Below, piece by piece: positions 6,338 to 14,794 of a stretch of 22,273 bases of DNA (positions are counted from its first letter, which is position 1; every line of letters begins with the position of its first letter). Below the pieces are notes generated by a model. It was not told where the DNA came from, ran no database searches, and saw only the letters and a program-made list of their open reading frames with translations. This stretch comes from CAZABG01 sp964460985. Its GTDB lineage: Bacteria; Chlamydiota; Chlamydiia; Chlamydiales; Parachlamydiaceae. Made by a program: the position numbers and the translations under genes. Where the stretch lies: assembly GCA_964460985.1 (NCBI GenBank), contig CAYWQX010000036.1, positions 1 through 22,273 of the forward strand, in the 5' to 3' direction.

Positions 6338-7764
6338 GCCGCTACTTACTAAAGAGGCTCCTTCTTTTACCCTTTACTCTTTTCTTTATCATCCTGATCA
6401 ATTTTGTGATTGTCAACATGGCACCGGGCGATCCTACCACTTTTACTTCCGTTTCAGCGGATGGATCGAGGCAGGAAAAACAGGCTGCGAGTCCCTCTGA
6501 AGATAGATATCTCCAGTTCAGGGAGTTTTTTGGTTTGACAAAACCAATTCTACTTAATACGTGGACCTACCTTTCTTTAAATACCGTCAAAAATCAGCTT
6601 TATGAGCTCATCAACAACAAAAAAACAATGTCTGCCAAGGACTATGATGCTTTGAGAATCAAGGTGGGGGATGAATCAAGATATGTGATGAAAGATCTTC
6701 TAGAAGCTATGAAAGACCCCTTATTAGAATCCCTTGCCATCAAATATTTTATCAGAGGGGCTTACAGGATTGGAATACCCGGTTATAAGCTCACTCAGGA
6801 GGAGAGGGCCTATAACCGCAAGATTGAAGAGGATCAAAGAGCGCTTCGTTCGTTTAAAAAGCCGGAGGAATTTGAGAAGTGGTATCAAGAGAACCGCGAA
6901 TTTTACAACATGGAGCCAACCAACTCTCAAAAAATTTTTATTTTATTTTTCGACACTCGCTTTTCGAACTATCTTAAAAGGGTATTTACCCTTGATTTTG
7001 GGGTTATGCGAAATGATCCTAATAAGACGGTAATCAGCGAAGTTGCCAAACGCTTTAAATATTCGCTCACACTTGCTCTTACACCGCTTGTTATTACTTT
7101 TATACTCTCTTTTTTCATAGGGATCTTGATGGCCTACACCCAAGGATCGGCTATCGATCAGGGGCTTAACTTTTTGTTCCTTATTTTGTATGCAATCCCA
7201 GTCTTTGTGGTAGCTCCTTGGCTGATTGAAAAAGTCGCCCTTCATAATACGTTCTTCTTTACCGACATTCCAATTCCTTTAAGCGGTTTTTCAAGCCCTG
7301 AATCGGCCTATAGTGAAATGACCAGTAAAGAAAGGTTTTTAGATGTAGTGCGCCACCTCTGCCTTCCAATGATTGCGATTCTTTATGGCAGTTTAGCGGC
7401 TCAATCGAGATTAAGTAGAACAGCAGTTCTTGAGGTGATGCGTAAAGATTATGTTCGAACGGCTGTCGTTAAAGGGTGCTCGACTCCGCAAGTTCTCTTT
7501 AAACATGTGGGAAGAAATAGCGCAATTACCCTGATCACATCGATTGCAGGCTCATTGGGAGTAGTTTTAGGGGGATCCTTAATTGTAGAAACGCTCTTTG
7601 AAATCGACGGCTTCGGTAAATTTTTCTACGATGCTATTTTGAATCGCGATTACAACGTCGTCATGTTTTCCGCATTGGCAGGCTCCTTTTTAACCCTTAC
7701 AGGCTACCTTATCAGTGATATAGCATACATGCTCCTTGATCCAAGGGTCTCCTTATATGATTAA
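6334..7764 (+). CDS. oppB: Peptide ABC transporter permease OppB
   Basis: Inner-membrane permease of the binding-protein-dependent (BPD_transp_1) family. The N terminus RYLLKRLLLLPFTLFFI with the following MAPGDP is typical of OppB/DppB. The permease core is in the C-terminal half, about residues 235-470, with the EAA loop near RKDYVRTAVVKGCS and a FEIDGFGKFF motif. Between the first helix and the core lies a long, mostly polar stretch (about residues 35-215), rich in Lys, Glu and Arg, larger than in enterobacterial OppB (about 306 residues in all). It would face the periplasm. The start overlaps the oppA stop (ATGA), which implies coupling, and the end overlaps oppC. No ATPase gene follows, so OppD/OppF subunits must come from elsewhere. 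Confidence 0.92.
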   Translation: MSRYLLKRLLLLPFTLFFIILINFVIVNMAPGDPTTFTSVSADGSRQEKQAASPSEDRYLQFREFFGLTKPILLNTWTYLSLNTVKNQLYELINNKKTMSAKDYDALRIKVGDESRYVMKDLLEAMKDPLLESLAIKYFIRGAYRIGIPGYKLTQEERAYNRKIEEDQRALRSFKKPEEFEKWYQENREFYNMEPTNSQKIFILFFDTRFSNYLKRVFTLDFGVMRNDPNKTVISEVAKRFKYSLTLALTPLVITFILSFFIGILMAYTQGSAIDQGLNFLFLILYAIPVFVVAPWLIEKVALHNTFFFTDIPIPLSGFSSPESAYSEMTSKERFLDVVRHLCLPMIAILYGSLAAQSRLSRTAVLEVMRKDYVRTAVVKGCSTPQVLFKHVGRNSAITLITSIAGSLGVVLGGSLIVETLFEIDGFGKFFYDAILNRDYNVVMFSALAGSFLTLTGYLISDIAYMLLDPRVSLYD

Positions 7765-9097
7765 ATACCCTCTAGGAAAATTGGCTTTTTTGATCATTAT
7801 CCTTTATTTTTTTGCCGGGGTCTATGCCCCTCTACTCTCGGCAGCTAAGCCTCTTATCGTGATTTACGACCACGAAGTGTATTTCCCCCTTTTTAGATCG
7901 CTTTTCTACACAGGGGAGTACAGTAAGCCGATCGATCTATTCTTTAATTTGTTAATGTTCACGCTGCCTCTTATGTTGCTTGGATTTTGGAGAAGAGTAT
8001 TTTTCTGGATTGGCCTTTTCTCTCAATTATCGATTTTTCTCTTGATCCTTTTCATTCCTTTGAAAGATCCAAATAGCTCAGAGGTATTAAGTGAATCTAG
8101 GCTTCAAAAGATTCAAGAGAGTAAAACCCTTTCATTTGAAGAGGAATTGCAGTTTCTTACACCCGAGGCCAAACTTGATCTTCTCTTGAATTGGAAAAGG
8201 TGGGAAAGGCACGACCAAAGAATTAGAAGCTATCTAGGTGAGAAAACAGCCTACACCCCATTTCACATTCAAAGTGAAATCTTAAAAAAAGATCCTCAAG
8301 CTCTAAAAATGCATCAACAGTGGAGAGAGAGCTCTGAGCCTCATTTATCCTTCATCCTATGGCCTTTTATCAGAGAGTTTCACTGGGAGGAAGATGCGGG
8401 GGGCGATGAGTCGATGAACCGGAGCCTCCCTTGGTGGGAGCTTACGCGCACGAACCACAAAGATCTTGTAGCAGCACTTTTATTTGGTATTCGAATCTCT
8501 TTGACAGTAGGTCTTTTATCCACTTTGATCTCCCTTGTGATTGCGATCCCTATAGGGGCTGTGGCGGGATTTTTCGCGGGAAAAACAGATATCGTCGTTT
8601 CCCGTTTATTAGAAATATGGGAAGGGATGCCCACCTTTTTTATGCTTTTGTTAGTGGTTGCGATCCTTCAGAGTAAATCGATTTTTTTAATCATTGCCGT
8701 GATCGGCTTTTTTGGTTGGACCGGTTTTAGCAGATACATCCGCGGAGAGTTTTTTAAGGAAAGAAATCTTCCCTATGTGGAAGCGGGAAAAGTCTTTGGG
8801 TTTAGTAATAAATATCTCATGTTCAATCATATCCTTCCCAATGCCATAGCTCCGTTGATCACTCTGTTGCCGTTCGCCATTTTAGGAGCCATCTCTGCAG
8901 AAGCAGGCCTTGCCTTTCTCGGTCTTGGCGAAGAGAACACCCCTTCCTGGGGAGCTCTGATGGATGAAGGTCGGCAAGCCTTTCCGGGTCAGTCCTATCT
9001 TTTATGGCCTCCCGCGATTCTTCTTACAACGCTTTTGATATCGATTGCCCTTGTAGGTGATGCGCTTAGAGATAAACTTGATCCGAGAATGAGTTAG
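7757..9097 (+). CDS. oppC: Peptide ABC transporter permease OppC
   Basis: Second permease subunit of the peptide importer. The BPD_transp_1 core occupies about residues 235-446, with the EAA-type loop NLPYVEAGKVFGFSNKY and the family end pattern GLAFLGLGEENTPSWGALMDEGR, then GDALRDKLDPRMS, all typical of OppC/DppC. The first 110 residues hold about four hydrophobic segments. A charged stretch of some 120 residues separates them from the core, an enlargement parallel to that in OppB. I chose the ATG at 7757, which overlaps the oppB end by 8 bp; a TTG at 7736 would add seven residues without family support. The next gene starts 16 bp after the stop. Confidence 0.92.
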   Translation: MIKYPLGKLAFLIIILYFFAGVYAPLLSAAKPLIVIYDHEVYFPLFRSLFYTGEYSKPIDLFFNLLMFTLPLMLLGFWRRVFFWIGLFSQLSIFLLILFIPLKDPNSSEVLSESRLQKIQESKTLSFEEELQFLTPEAKLDLLLNWKRWERHDQRIRSYLGEKTAYTPFHIQSEILKKDPQALKMHQQWRESSEPHLSFILWPFIREFHWEEDAGGDESMNRSLPWWELTRTNHKDLVAALLFGIRISLTVGLLSTLISLVIAIPIGAVAGFFAGKTDIVVSRLLEIWEGMPTFFMLLLVVAILQSKSIFLIIAVIGFFGWTGFSRYIRGEFFKERNLPYVEAGKVFGFSNKYLMFNHILPNAIAPLITLLPFAILGAISAEAGLAFLGLGEENTPSWGALMDEGRQAFPGQSYLLWPPAILLTTLLISIALVGDALRDKLDPRMS

Positions 9098-9113
9098 GTG
9101 ATATCAAGGATAT

Positions 9114-10880
9114 ATGAAGGGAGTCTTTCAGGTTCTTCTAGTTGCAATTGTTTACTACGCTCTTGGCCGAATCGGGCAAATGGCAGCTCTTCCTCCCAAT
9201 TTTATAACCGCTATATGGCCCGCATCAGGCTTCGCTCTCGCAATTTTATTGATTGCAGGCAATCGATTTTGGCCCGGTATTTTTTTAGGCTCTTGGCTGA
9301 ATAATATTTTGCTGTTCCCTGAGTTCAATTACTACTCTCTTTCCGCATCTGCCATCATGGGGACAGGCGCGGTCCTTCAATCCTTATTCGGAGCTTTTCT
9401 TTTTAAAAGGTATCTTCCGCTCGATCGACCTTTTCAAAAACCGGAAAACATATTCCGTTTTGTGTTAGTAGCAGCAGCAAGCTGTATTGTGAACTCATGT
9501 ATAGGTCCTTTAGGTTTAATTTGGGGTGGCGTCCTCCATTGGAGCGACTATCTCGCTAACTCTTGGACCTGGTTTGTAGGCGATTTCTCAGGCGTCATGC
9601 TCTTTACCCCGCTTGTTTTGAGCTGGAATACCTTAAAAGATATTCGATGGAGCTACAGCCGATTTTTGGAATATGTTCTTCTTATTCTAAGCGCGCTCAT
9701 CATTATGACTCTCGTGTTTTACTCCGAGTATCAGCTCATGCATTTACTGATTGCAATCGTCCTTTGGACAGGCTTTCGATTTAAGATGAGAGGAGCTACG
9801 CTTATTTTGGTTATAATGAACGCTTTTGCGGTCTATCAAACAGCAATCGGCAAGGGGCCTTTTGTAACCGATTCCTTGACCGAATCCATCATTCTTCTTG
9901 AGTCCTTTATTTTAGCGATCACTATCTTGACGCTTCTTCTTGTCTCGTTTGTGGCTGAAAGAAATCAAAACATGCGCCTTCTAGAAGCCCACAGCCGGTA
10001 TTTGCAAGACACGGTAGATGAACAGTCGATTGATATTAGGGAAAAAGATTCCCTTGTGAAAAGCCGGGAAGAGCAGATCAAATTACAGGACAAAAATGCC
10101 TTCCTAGGACAGCTTTCTAAAAATATCGCCATCGAAATTCAAAATCCCCTTCAATATATTACTGAACTTGTCAAGCATAGCCAGATTTTGAATCAACGCA
10201 TTCAAAGGGGAGTTGAAGGCAATTTAAATGGAGAGGCGCGCGATTCATTCTTGGCACAAGTCGATGCAGTTAATAAAAACCTTAAAAAAATCGACGAATG
10301 CGAACAAAGAGTTCAGAATATCATCACCGATTATTTAGTTGAAAATAAGGATACTGAAGAGGAGTTTCAGCCGGTTGATTTAAACCTGCTTTTAGATAGC
10401 TATTTGCAATTCGCCTACCATGACACCCACAGCTTTGAGTCGTGGTCCGATATCCATGTAAAAAAGGATTTCGATAAAAAAATAGGCTTCATAGATGCTA
10501 TTCCAAAAGATCTCATCCGAGTTATTTTTAATATTCTTAATAATGCAAACCAAGCGGTTCATACAAAAAAGATATCTAAAGGGAAAAATTATCAGCCCGA
10601 AATTATGATTTCCACCCACGATTTAGGCAATAATGTAAGTTTGGTTATTCGGGATAATGGAATTGGAATTTCCGATGAGGATATGAAAAAAATCTTTACT
10701 CCCTTCTTTTCTACAAAAGAGACCTCTAACGGAATTGGCTTGGGGCTGTCTATTTCTCAAGAAATAATAAATACAGTGCATCAAGGGAAAATATCGATCG
10801 AGTCAGAGCCTGGGAAGTATACCACCGTAACGATCGTCATCCCTAAAAAACAGCCTGTTGCTAATCTAGACTTATTTTAA
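9114..10880 (+). CDS. MASE1 sensor histidine kinase-like protein lacking the H-box histidine
   Basis: A 588-residue membrane sensor. Residues 1 to about 285 form a MASE1 domain of about eight membrane helices, with the typical start LPPNFITAIWPASGFALA and FWPGIFLGSW. A coiled-coil linker (about 285-330) leads into a dimerisation helix, LGQLSKNIAIEIQNPLQYI, which aligns with the NtrB/ZraS-like pattern AHEINNPL. Position 340 is Ile (codon ATC at 10131) where the phospho-acceptor His belongs. The HATPase_c domain is complete: N box NILNNANQ (473-480), G1 DNGIGI (514-519) and G2 GIGLGLS (540-546). Autophosphorylation at the usual site therefore looks impossible. It may instead act in a heterodimer, as a phosphatase, or as an ATP-dependent switch. 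AAGGA at 9106-9110 is a good ribosome site. It lies 16 bp after oppC; no response regulator is nearby. Confidence 0.88.
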   Translation: MKGVFQVLLVAIVYYALGRIGQMAALPPNFITAIWPASGFALAILLIAGNRFWPGIFLGSWLNNILLFPEFNYYSLSASAIMGTGAVLQSLFGAFLFKRYLPLDRPFQKPENIFRFVLVAAASCIVNSCIGPLGLIWGGVLHWSDYLANSWTWFVGDFSGVMLFTPLVLSWNTLKDIRWSYSRFLEYVLLILSALIIMTLVFYSEYQLMHLLIAIVLWTGFRFKMRGATLILVIMNAFAVYQTAIGKGPFVTDSLTESIILLESFILAITILTLLLVSFVAERNQNMRLLEAHSRYLQDTVDEQSIDIREKDSLVKSREEQIKLQDKNAFLGQLSKNIAIEIQNPLQYITELVKHSQILNQRIQRGVEGNLNGEARDSFLAQVDAVNKNLKKIDECEQRVQNIITDYLVENKDTEEEFQPVDLNLLLDSYLQFAYHDTHSFESWSDIHVKKDFDKKIGFIDAIPKDLIRVIFNILNNANQAVHTKKISKGKNYQPEIMISTHDLGNNVSLVIRDNGIGISDEDMKKIFTPFFSTKETSNGIGLGLSISQEIINTVHQGKISIESEPGKYTTVTIVIPKKQPVANLDLF

Positions 10881-10892
10881 ATTATAAATTTA
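10878..10892. terminator. AT-only inverted repeat made of two facing stop codons
   Basis: TAAATT (10878-10883) and AATTTA (10887-10892) pair around ATA. The left TAA is the stop of the kinase gene and the right TTA is the complement of the phosphate permease stop. The stem has no GC pair, so it is weak, and no other terminator is visible between the convergent genes. Confidence 0.2.
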
Positions 10893-12299
10893 AATCAAAC
10901 GGACCAGAAAGAAAACAATCAGAGTAATGATTGCCCCGGCAGGAACCGTCACGATCCAGGAGATGACTATACTTCTCATCGTGCTGACATTTAAAGCCTC
11001 AAGACCTCTTGCAAGTCCTACCCCTACCACTGCCCCCACTAAGGTGTGTGTTGTCGAAATAGGCATCCCTAAACGGGAGGCGATAAGGATCGTGACGGCT
11101 GCGCTAAACTCTGCAGCAAAACCTCTTGTAGGGGTAAGTTCGGTGAGCTTTTTGCCGATTGTTTCAATCACTCTCCACCCCCAGGTGGCAAGACCTAGCA
11201 CGATCCCGAAACCGCCAAGCGCCAAAGCCCAAGGCTGTATATCAGACGACAAGGCGACGGAACCGGTTTGAAGAATTTCTGTCGCTGCCGCCAAGGGGCC
11301 GATCGCGTTTGCTACATCGTTTGCTCCATGCGCAAAGGCCATCATACAGGCAGAGAGTAGCTGAAGGGTGCCAAACATTTTTTCAATCACTTTAAACTCT
11401 TGGCTAGCAAGAACAAAGTCTTCCGGGTGAGAAAGGGACTGTTTTAATGAATCAATTTCAGAAATAATCGATTGAAGCTGAAAGGCTTGCTCTCCTGACG
11501 CATTCACTTGTTTAAGCTGTTTTCTCGCTTTTTCAAGAGCCATAAACATTTCGGGGGCATGCGAGGAGGGTTTAGGCTGTGTTTCAACATACGCATATTT
11601 TTGGATAAGAAAAATACTGAGAAGAGACCCGGCTCCTCCAATGGCAAGGGCGATCAGCAACGTCTGCCAAAAACTTAAATCGTGATGTAAATTTTTCATG
11701 CCGTCATAGATGACAAAAAGGGCAAGCAAGCTAACAACAGCGAACACGAGGTAGGGCATCACTCTTTTAGTGGTTTCAAGAGGATGGGATCGGTAAAGAA
11801 CCGTATTTCTTAACCACGTAAAGATGAGAAATCCTAAAATCGCACCCGATAAAGGGGAGAGAAGCCAGCTTGAAATGATAAAACCGACGTTTTCCCAGTA
11901 GACCGCGTCGACTCCGCCGATGATCGTTCCAAAACCGATCAAAGCGCCTACAATCGAGTGCGTTCCTGACACCGGCCAGCCAAAATAAGTGGCAAGCTGC
12001 AGCCAGATGCCGACGCCAACTAATGAAGCGAACATTCCATAGACTAAATCAAGGGGCCGATCGGCAAAGACTTCCGGATTAACAATCCCTTTTTGAACAG
12101 TTTCTGCGACGTGGCCTCCAAAAAAGTAGGCTCCGCAAAATTCTAAAACAGCCGCAATAACTACCGCTTGGAAAAGGGTCAGGGCGCCCGATCCGACCGA
12201 GGTGCCCATGGCGTTTGCCACATCATTTGCGCCGATGCTCCATGCCATATAGAGGCCTGCGATCAAAATGGCAAAAAAGAGCCATTCAGGTCCGATCAT
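10890..12299 (-). CDS. pit: PiT-family inorganic phosphate permease
   Basis: Inner-membrane phosphate (or metal-phosphate) symporter of the PiT/PHO4 family (PF01384). The family signature occurs twice, as expected for its inverted-duplicate fold: SIGANDVANAMGTSVGSGAL near residue 21 and AHGANDVANAIGPLAAATE near residue 324. The 469 residues contain about ten or eleven hydrophobic segments and a central cytoplasmic stretch (about 240-315) with coiled-coil-like heptads (KARKQLKQV, ISEIDSLKQSL). Its start overlaps the stop of the PhoU-like gene by 4 bp (ATGA), so the two are translated together. The pair matches CT691-CT692 in Chlamydia, from memory. The gene converges with the MASE1 gene, 9 bp apart. 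Confidence 0.94.
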   Translation of the reverse strand: MIGPEWLFFAILIAGLYMAWSIGANDVANAMGTSVGSGALTLFQAVVIAAVLEFCGAYFFGGHVAETVQKGIVNPEVFADRPLDLVYGMFASLVGVGIWLQLATYFGWPVSGTHSIVGALIGFGTIIGGVDAVYWENVGFIISSWLLSPLSGAILGFLIFTWLRNTVLYRSHPLETTKRVMPYLVFAVVSLLALFVIYDGMKNLHHDLSFWQTLLIALAIGGAGSLLSIFLIQKYAYVETQPKPSSHAPEMFMALEKARKQLKQVNASGEQAFQLQSIISEIDSLKQSLSHPEDFVLASQEFKVIEKMFGTLQLLSACMMAFAHGANDVANAIGPLAAATEILQTGSVALSSDIQPWALALGGFGIVLGLATWGWRVIETIGKKLTELTPTRGFAAEFSAAVTILIASRLGMPISTTHTLVGAVVGVGLARGLEALNVSTMRSIVISWIVTVPAGAIITLIVFFLVRLI

Positions 12300-12970
12300 T
12301 TAAGCTCCAATGTCATGCGGATTCGGTAGGCTAATTTTTCCGATTGATTGGAGAGGGAGGCCACTTTTTCAAAAATTTTCTGCCATATGTCGAACGTGCT
12401 GTAGCTCATCTTCTCTTCGCAAGAGTAAAGGTCGCGTAAGAGTTTTCGCTGCATAAGGTCCACTTCGTTTTCTAAAAAGGCCACTTTTTCAACCATCGTC
12501 CTGACTTTTTCTGCCTCGATTCCTCCGAACGAGCTTTCAAGAAGTTCGTTGAGCTCCCGAACGATATCATGCGCTCTTGAGAAGGCATCTATATTTTTTT
12601 GTAAAAATTGGAAGAAATCATCACGAAAAGAGGGGTCAAATGTCAATTTTTTTAATGTCGCTAATACCGCAATATCTTCCGCTGCGTCGGCAATCGAGTC
12701 TTGAATTGAAAGAATTTCTAGAAGATGGGCTCTATCGACAACCAAAAATAAACTTTTTGAAAGCTCATTACGAATCGCGTTTTTGCTAAGGTCCGCCTGA
12801 TGTTCAAAGTCGGAGATCTGGTTTGCGACTTTCTCGACCTGATCATATTTTTCAGCTTTAATCGCTTCAAAAAGAGAGGGGAGAAGCTGGACCGATTCTT
12901 TGACCGTCTCCATATGAGCCATTAAAGGCGCAAACGGGGATCTTCCAAAAAGATTGAGGATAGTTAGCAT
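12296..12970 (-). CDS. PhoU-like DUF47 family protein
   Basis: Cytoplasmic all-helical protein of the DUF47/TIGR00153 (PhoU_div) family, commonly paired with PiT permeases and thought to modulate them. Its 224 residues match the usual length. Visible features are the start LFGRSPFAPLMAHMETV, the metal-site-type segments FEHQADLSKNAIRNELSK (about residues 54-71) and DSIADAAEDIAVLATLKK (about 91-108), and helical repeats with ENEVDLMQRKLLRDLY. The stop overlaps the permease start. An AGGAT sequence seven bases before the ATG (complement of 12977-12981) is a plausible ribosome site. It diverges from gpmA across a 44-bp spacer that must hold both promoters. Confidence 0.9.
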   Translation of the reverse strand: MLTILNLFGRSPFAPLMAHMETVKESVQLLPSLFEAIKAEKYDQVEKVANQISDFEHQADLSKNAIRNELSKSLFLVVDRAHLLEILSIQDSIADAAEDIAVLATLKKLTFDPSFRDDFFQFLQKNIDAFSRAHDIVRELNELLESSFGGIEAEKVRTMVEKVAFLENEVDLMQRKLLRDLYSCEEKMSYSTFDIWQKIFEKVASLSNQSEKLAYRIRMTLELK

Positions 12971-13014
12971 ATGAGATATCCTAAGTTAAAAGCATTATAT
13001 TCACTAATTTATTT
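12971..13014. promoter_or_regulatory. Divergent spacer between PhoU-like gene and gpmA
   Basis: AT-rich 44 bp. A TATATT at 12996-13001 could be a -10 box for gpmA and would leave only about seven bases of leader. No clear -35 box is seen, and gpmA has no visible Shine-Dalgarno sequence. AGGAT for the PhoU-like gene is on the other strand. Confidence 0.3.
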
Positions 13015-13686
13015 ATGCCCAAATTGATCCTTCTTCGCCACGGCGCCTCTCTCTGGAATACGACCAACCGATTTACGGGATGGGTCGATGTTCCCTTATC
13101 CCCTAAAGGAATTCAAGAAGCTTTCGAGGCGGGAGAGAAAATATCCGATATTCCTATAGATGTCATCTTCACCTCTACTTTAATTCGCGCTCAAACCACG
13201 GCCATGCTCGCCATGACCCGGCATCAATCGGGAAAAATTCCGGTTATTTTGCACCCTAAAGAGGGGAAAATGGAGGAGTGGAGCCGGATTTACGATCATG
13301 AAGCCTTCGATAACTTAATACCCACTTTTGAAGCCTGGCAGCTGAATGAAAGATATTATGGCGAGCTTCAAGGATTGAATAAGGATGAGGCGAGGAAAAG
13401 GTTTGGGGAAGAGCAGGTTCATATTTGGAGAAGAAGCTATGATATTCCTCCTCCGGGTGGAGAGAGTTTAAAGCTTTGCTCCGAAAGAACTCTTCCCTAC
13501 TACAGGAACCACATTATGCCTGAACTGCAAAAAGGTAAAAATGTTCTTGTTGTCGCGCACGGCAATTCTTTGCGATCGATCATTATGCTCCTTGAAAAGA
13601 TGACACCTGAAGAAATCCTTAAATATGAATTAAACACGGGCGATCCCCAAATTTATGATACTGAAAAACGCGATCTATTTAGATAA
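13015..13686 (+). CDS. gpmA: 2,3-bisphosphoglycerate-dependent phosphoglycerate mutase
   Basis: Glycolytic and gluconeogenic enzyme interconverting 3- and 2-phosphoglycerate in the cytoplasm. The LLRHGASLWN motif carries the phospho-His at H9, followed by FTGWVDVPLS. NERYYGELQGLNKDE holds the catalytic Glu (E112), PPPGGESL follows, and VVAHGNSLRS contains the second His (H182). The 223 residues are slightly shorter than the E. coli enzyme of about 250. The residues near the C terminus are unremarkable. The first ATG is used. The 3' end overlaps the next gene by 32 bp in another frame, so the NifS-like gene is probably translated by coupling. The gpmA-nifS-nifU order is also that of C. trachomatis (CT722-CT720, from memory). 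Confidence 0.95.
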   Translation: MPKLILLRHGASLWNTTNRFTGWVDVPLSPKGIQEAFEAGEKISDIPIDVIFTSTLIRAQTTAMLAMTRHQSGKIPVILHPKEGKMEEWSRIYDHEAFDNLIPTFEAWQLNERYYGELQGLNKDEARKRFGEEQVHIWRRSYDIPPPGGESLKLCSERTLPYYRNHIMPELQKGKNVLVVAHGNSLRSIIMLLEKMTPEEILKYELNTGDPQIYDTEKRDLFR

Positions 13687-14794
13687 CAGCCATGTGACGC
13701 GCCCGTCGCCTAAAGCTATTCATCAGATGATGCCCTATTACACCGAAAAGTGGGGTCTTTTTTCGCAGCCGCATGAGGGAGGGCAGGAGCTTAATCCCTT
13801 CATCCAAAAAAGTTATGAAACTCTCTATAAAGAGTTAAAAGCAAAGCCTGAAGATTTGATTATTTTTACCAACTCAGGCTCGGAAGCGGTCAATCAGGCT
13901 ATCCTCGGAACTTACTTTAATACGACGATTCCGACCGGGAAAAATCATTTTATCTGCGGAAAAAGCGATGAGGCGCCGGCGATCATGTCTATCGGACGGC
14001 TCGATTCTTTAGGCTGTGTAGGGACGATGGCCAAAGTCGATTCAAAAAGTTTGATTGAAGCGATCACCCCTAGAACGGCTCTCCTTTCCTTATCGTGGGG
14101 AAACGGCCTCACAGGAACGCTTGCACCCATCCAAGAGATACTTCCCATACTCAAAGAGAGGGGCGTGAAGCTTCATTTAGACATAAGCCATGTGTTCGGA
14201 AGAATCGATGTCGATTTGCATGAGATCGGCGCCGATTTTGTCACCCTGGATGGCTCTCTTATTCATGGGCCCAAGTCAACCGGATTTCTTTTTGTAAAAG
14301 CGGGGGATAAAATGTCCCCTTTTATCACAGGGGGGTTAGATCAAGGCGGTTTAAGGGGAGCTCCCTTAGATGCGGGCTTGCTAGCCGGTTTAAGCTATGC
14401 TGTTCAGGAGATGCGAGAGGCGCTCGATTATGTGACAACCGAAACGGCGCGCCTTCGCTATAAACTTGAGCAAGGGGTCAAATGGGCGGGCGGAAAAATC
14501 CTTTTTGAAGAAAGCGAGAGGCTTCCTCACATTTTAGCCTGCTCATTTGAAGGAATACCTAATGAAGCGCTATTATTTAGGTTAAACAAGGATAATGTGT
14601 ACGCCTCTATGGGAGGGGGAAGCCTCCAGCAGATTGGCTATGTTTTAACGAGTTTAGGATTAGGCGATCAAGAGGCTTCGGAAGCGCTCTCCTTTTCACT
14701 CTCTCGTGAAACGACGGAAGAGGAGATTGACCGTACGGTTGAAATCCTCTGGAGAAATGTCCAGGAATTAAAAAAATTAAGCGCCCATCTATGA
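13655..14794 (+). CDS. nifS: NifS-like class V aminotransferase fold protein, catalytic residues lost
   Basis: Homologous over its full 379 residues to cysteine desulfurases: start IYLDNSHVTRP (compare YLDNNATTP), FTNSGSEAVNQAI, LHLDISHVFGRIDVD, IHGPKSTGFLFV, and FSLSRETTEEEIDRTV near the end. The PLP site is broken. Where IscS has SGHK with the Schiff-base Lys, this protein has DGSL (residues 199-202), so His and Lys become Ser and Leu. The His that stacks on PLP is also absent (Glu or Ala near 106-107), and the IscS Gln183 equivalent is H179; D176 is kept. The active-site Cys loop reads SMGGGSL (about 318-324), with no Cys. A standard desulfurase mechanism looks impossible. The frame is intact, the start overlaps gpmA, and the nifU start overlaps its stop. 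It may be a structural partner of the NifU-like protein. Confidence 0.85.
   Translation: MILKNAIYLDNSHVTRPSPKAIHQMMPYYTEKWGLFSQPHEGGQELNPFIQKSYETLYKELKAKPEDLIIFTNSGSEAVNQAILGTYFNTTIPTGKNHFICGKSDEAPAIMSIGRLDSLGCVGTMAKVDSKSLIEAITPRTALLSLSWGNGLTGTLAPIQEILPILKERGVKLHLDISHVFGRIDVDLHEIGADFVTLDGSLIHGPKSTGFLFVKAGDKMSPFITGGLDQGGLRGAPLDAGLLAGLSYAVQEMREALDYVTTETARLRYKLEQGVKWAGGKILFEESERLPHILACSFEGIPNEALLFRLNKDNVYASMGGGSLQQIGYVLTSLGLGDQEASEALSFSLSRETTEEEIDRTVEILWRNVQELKKLSAHL

Noticed and set aside
10927..11271. 114-codon open frame opposite the PiT permease
   Set aside because: Antisense shadow of conserved membrane segments of the permease; no independent support.
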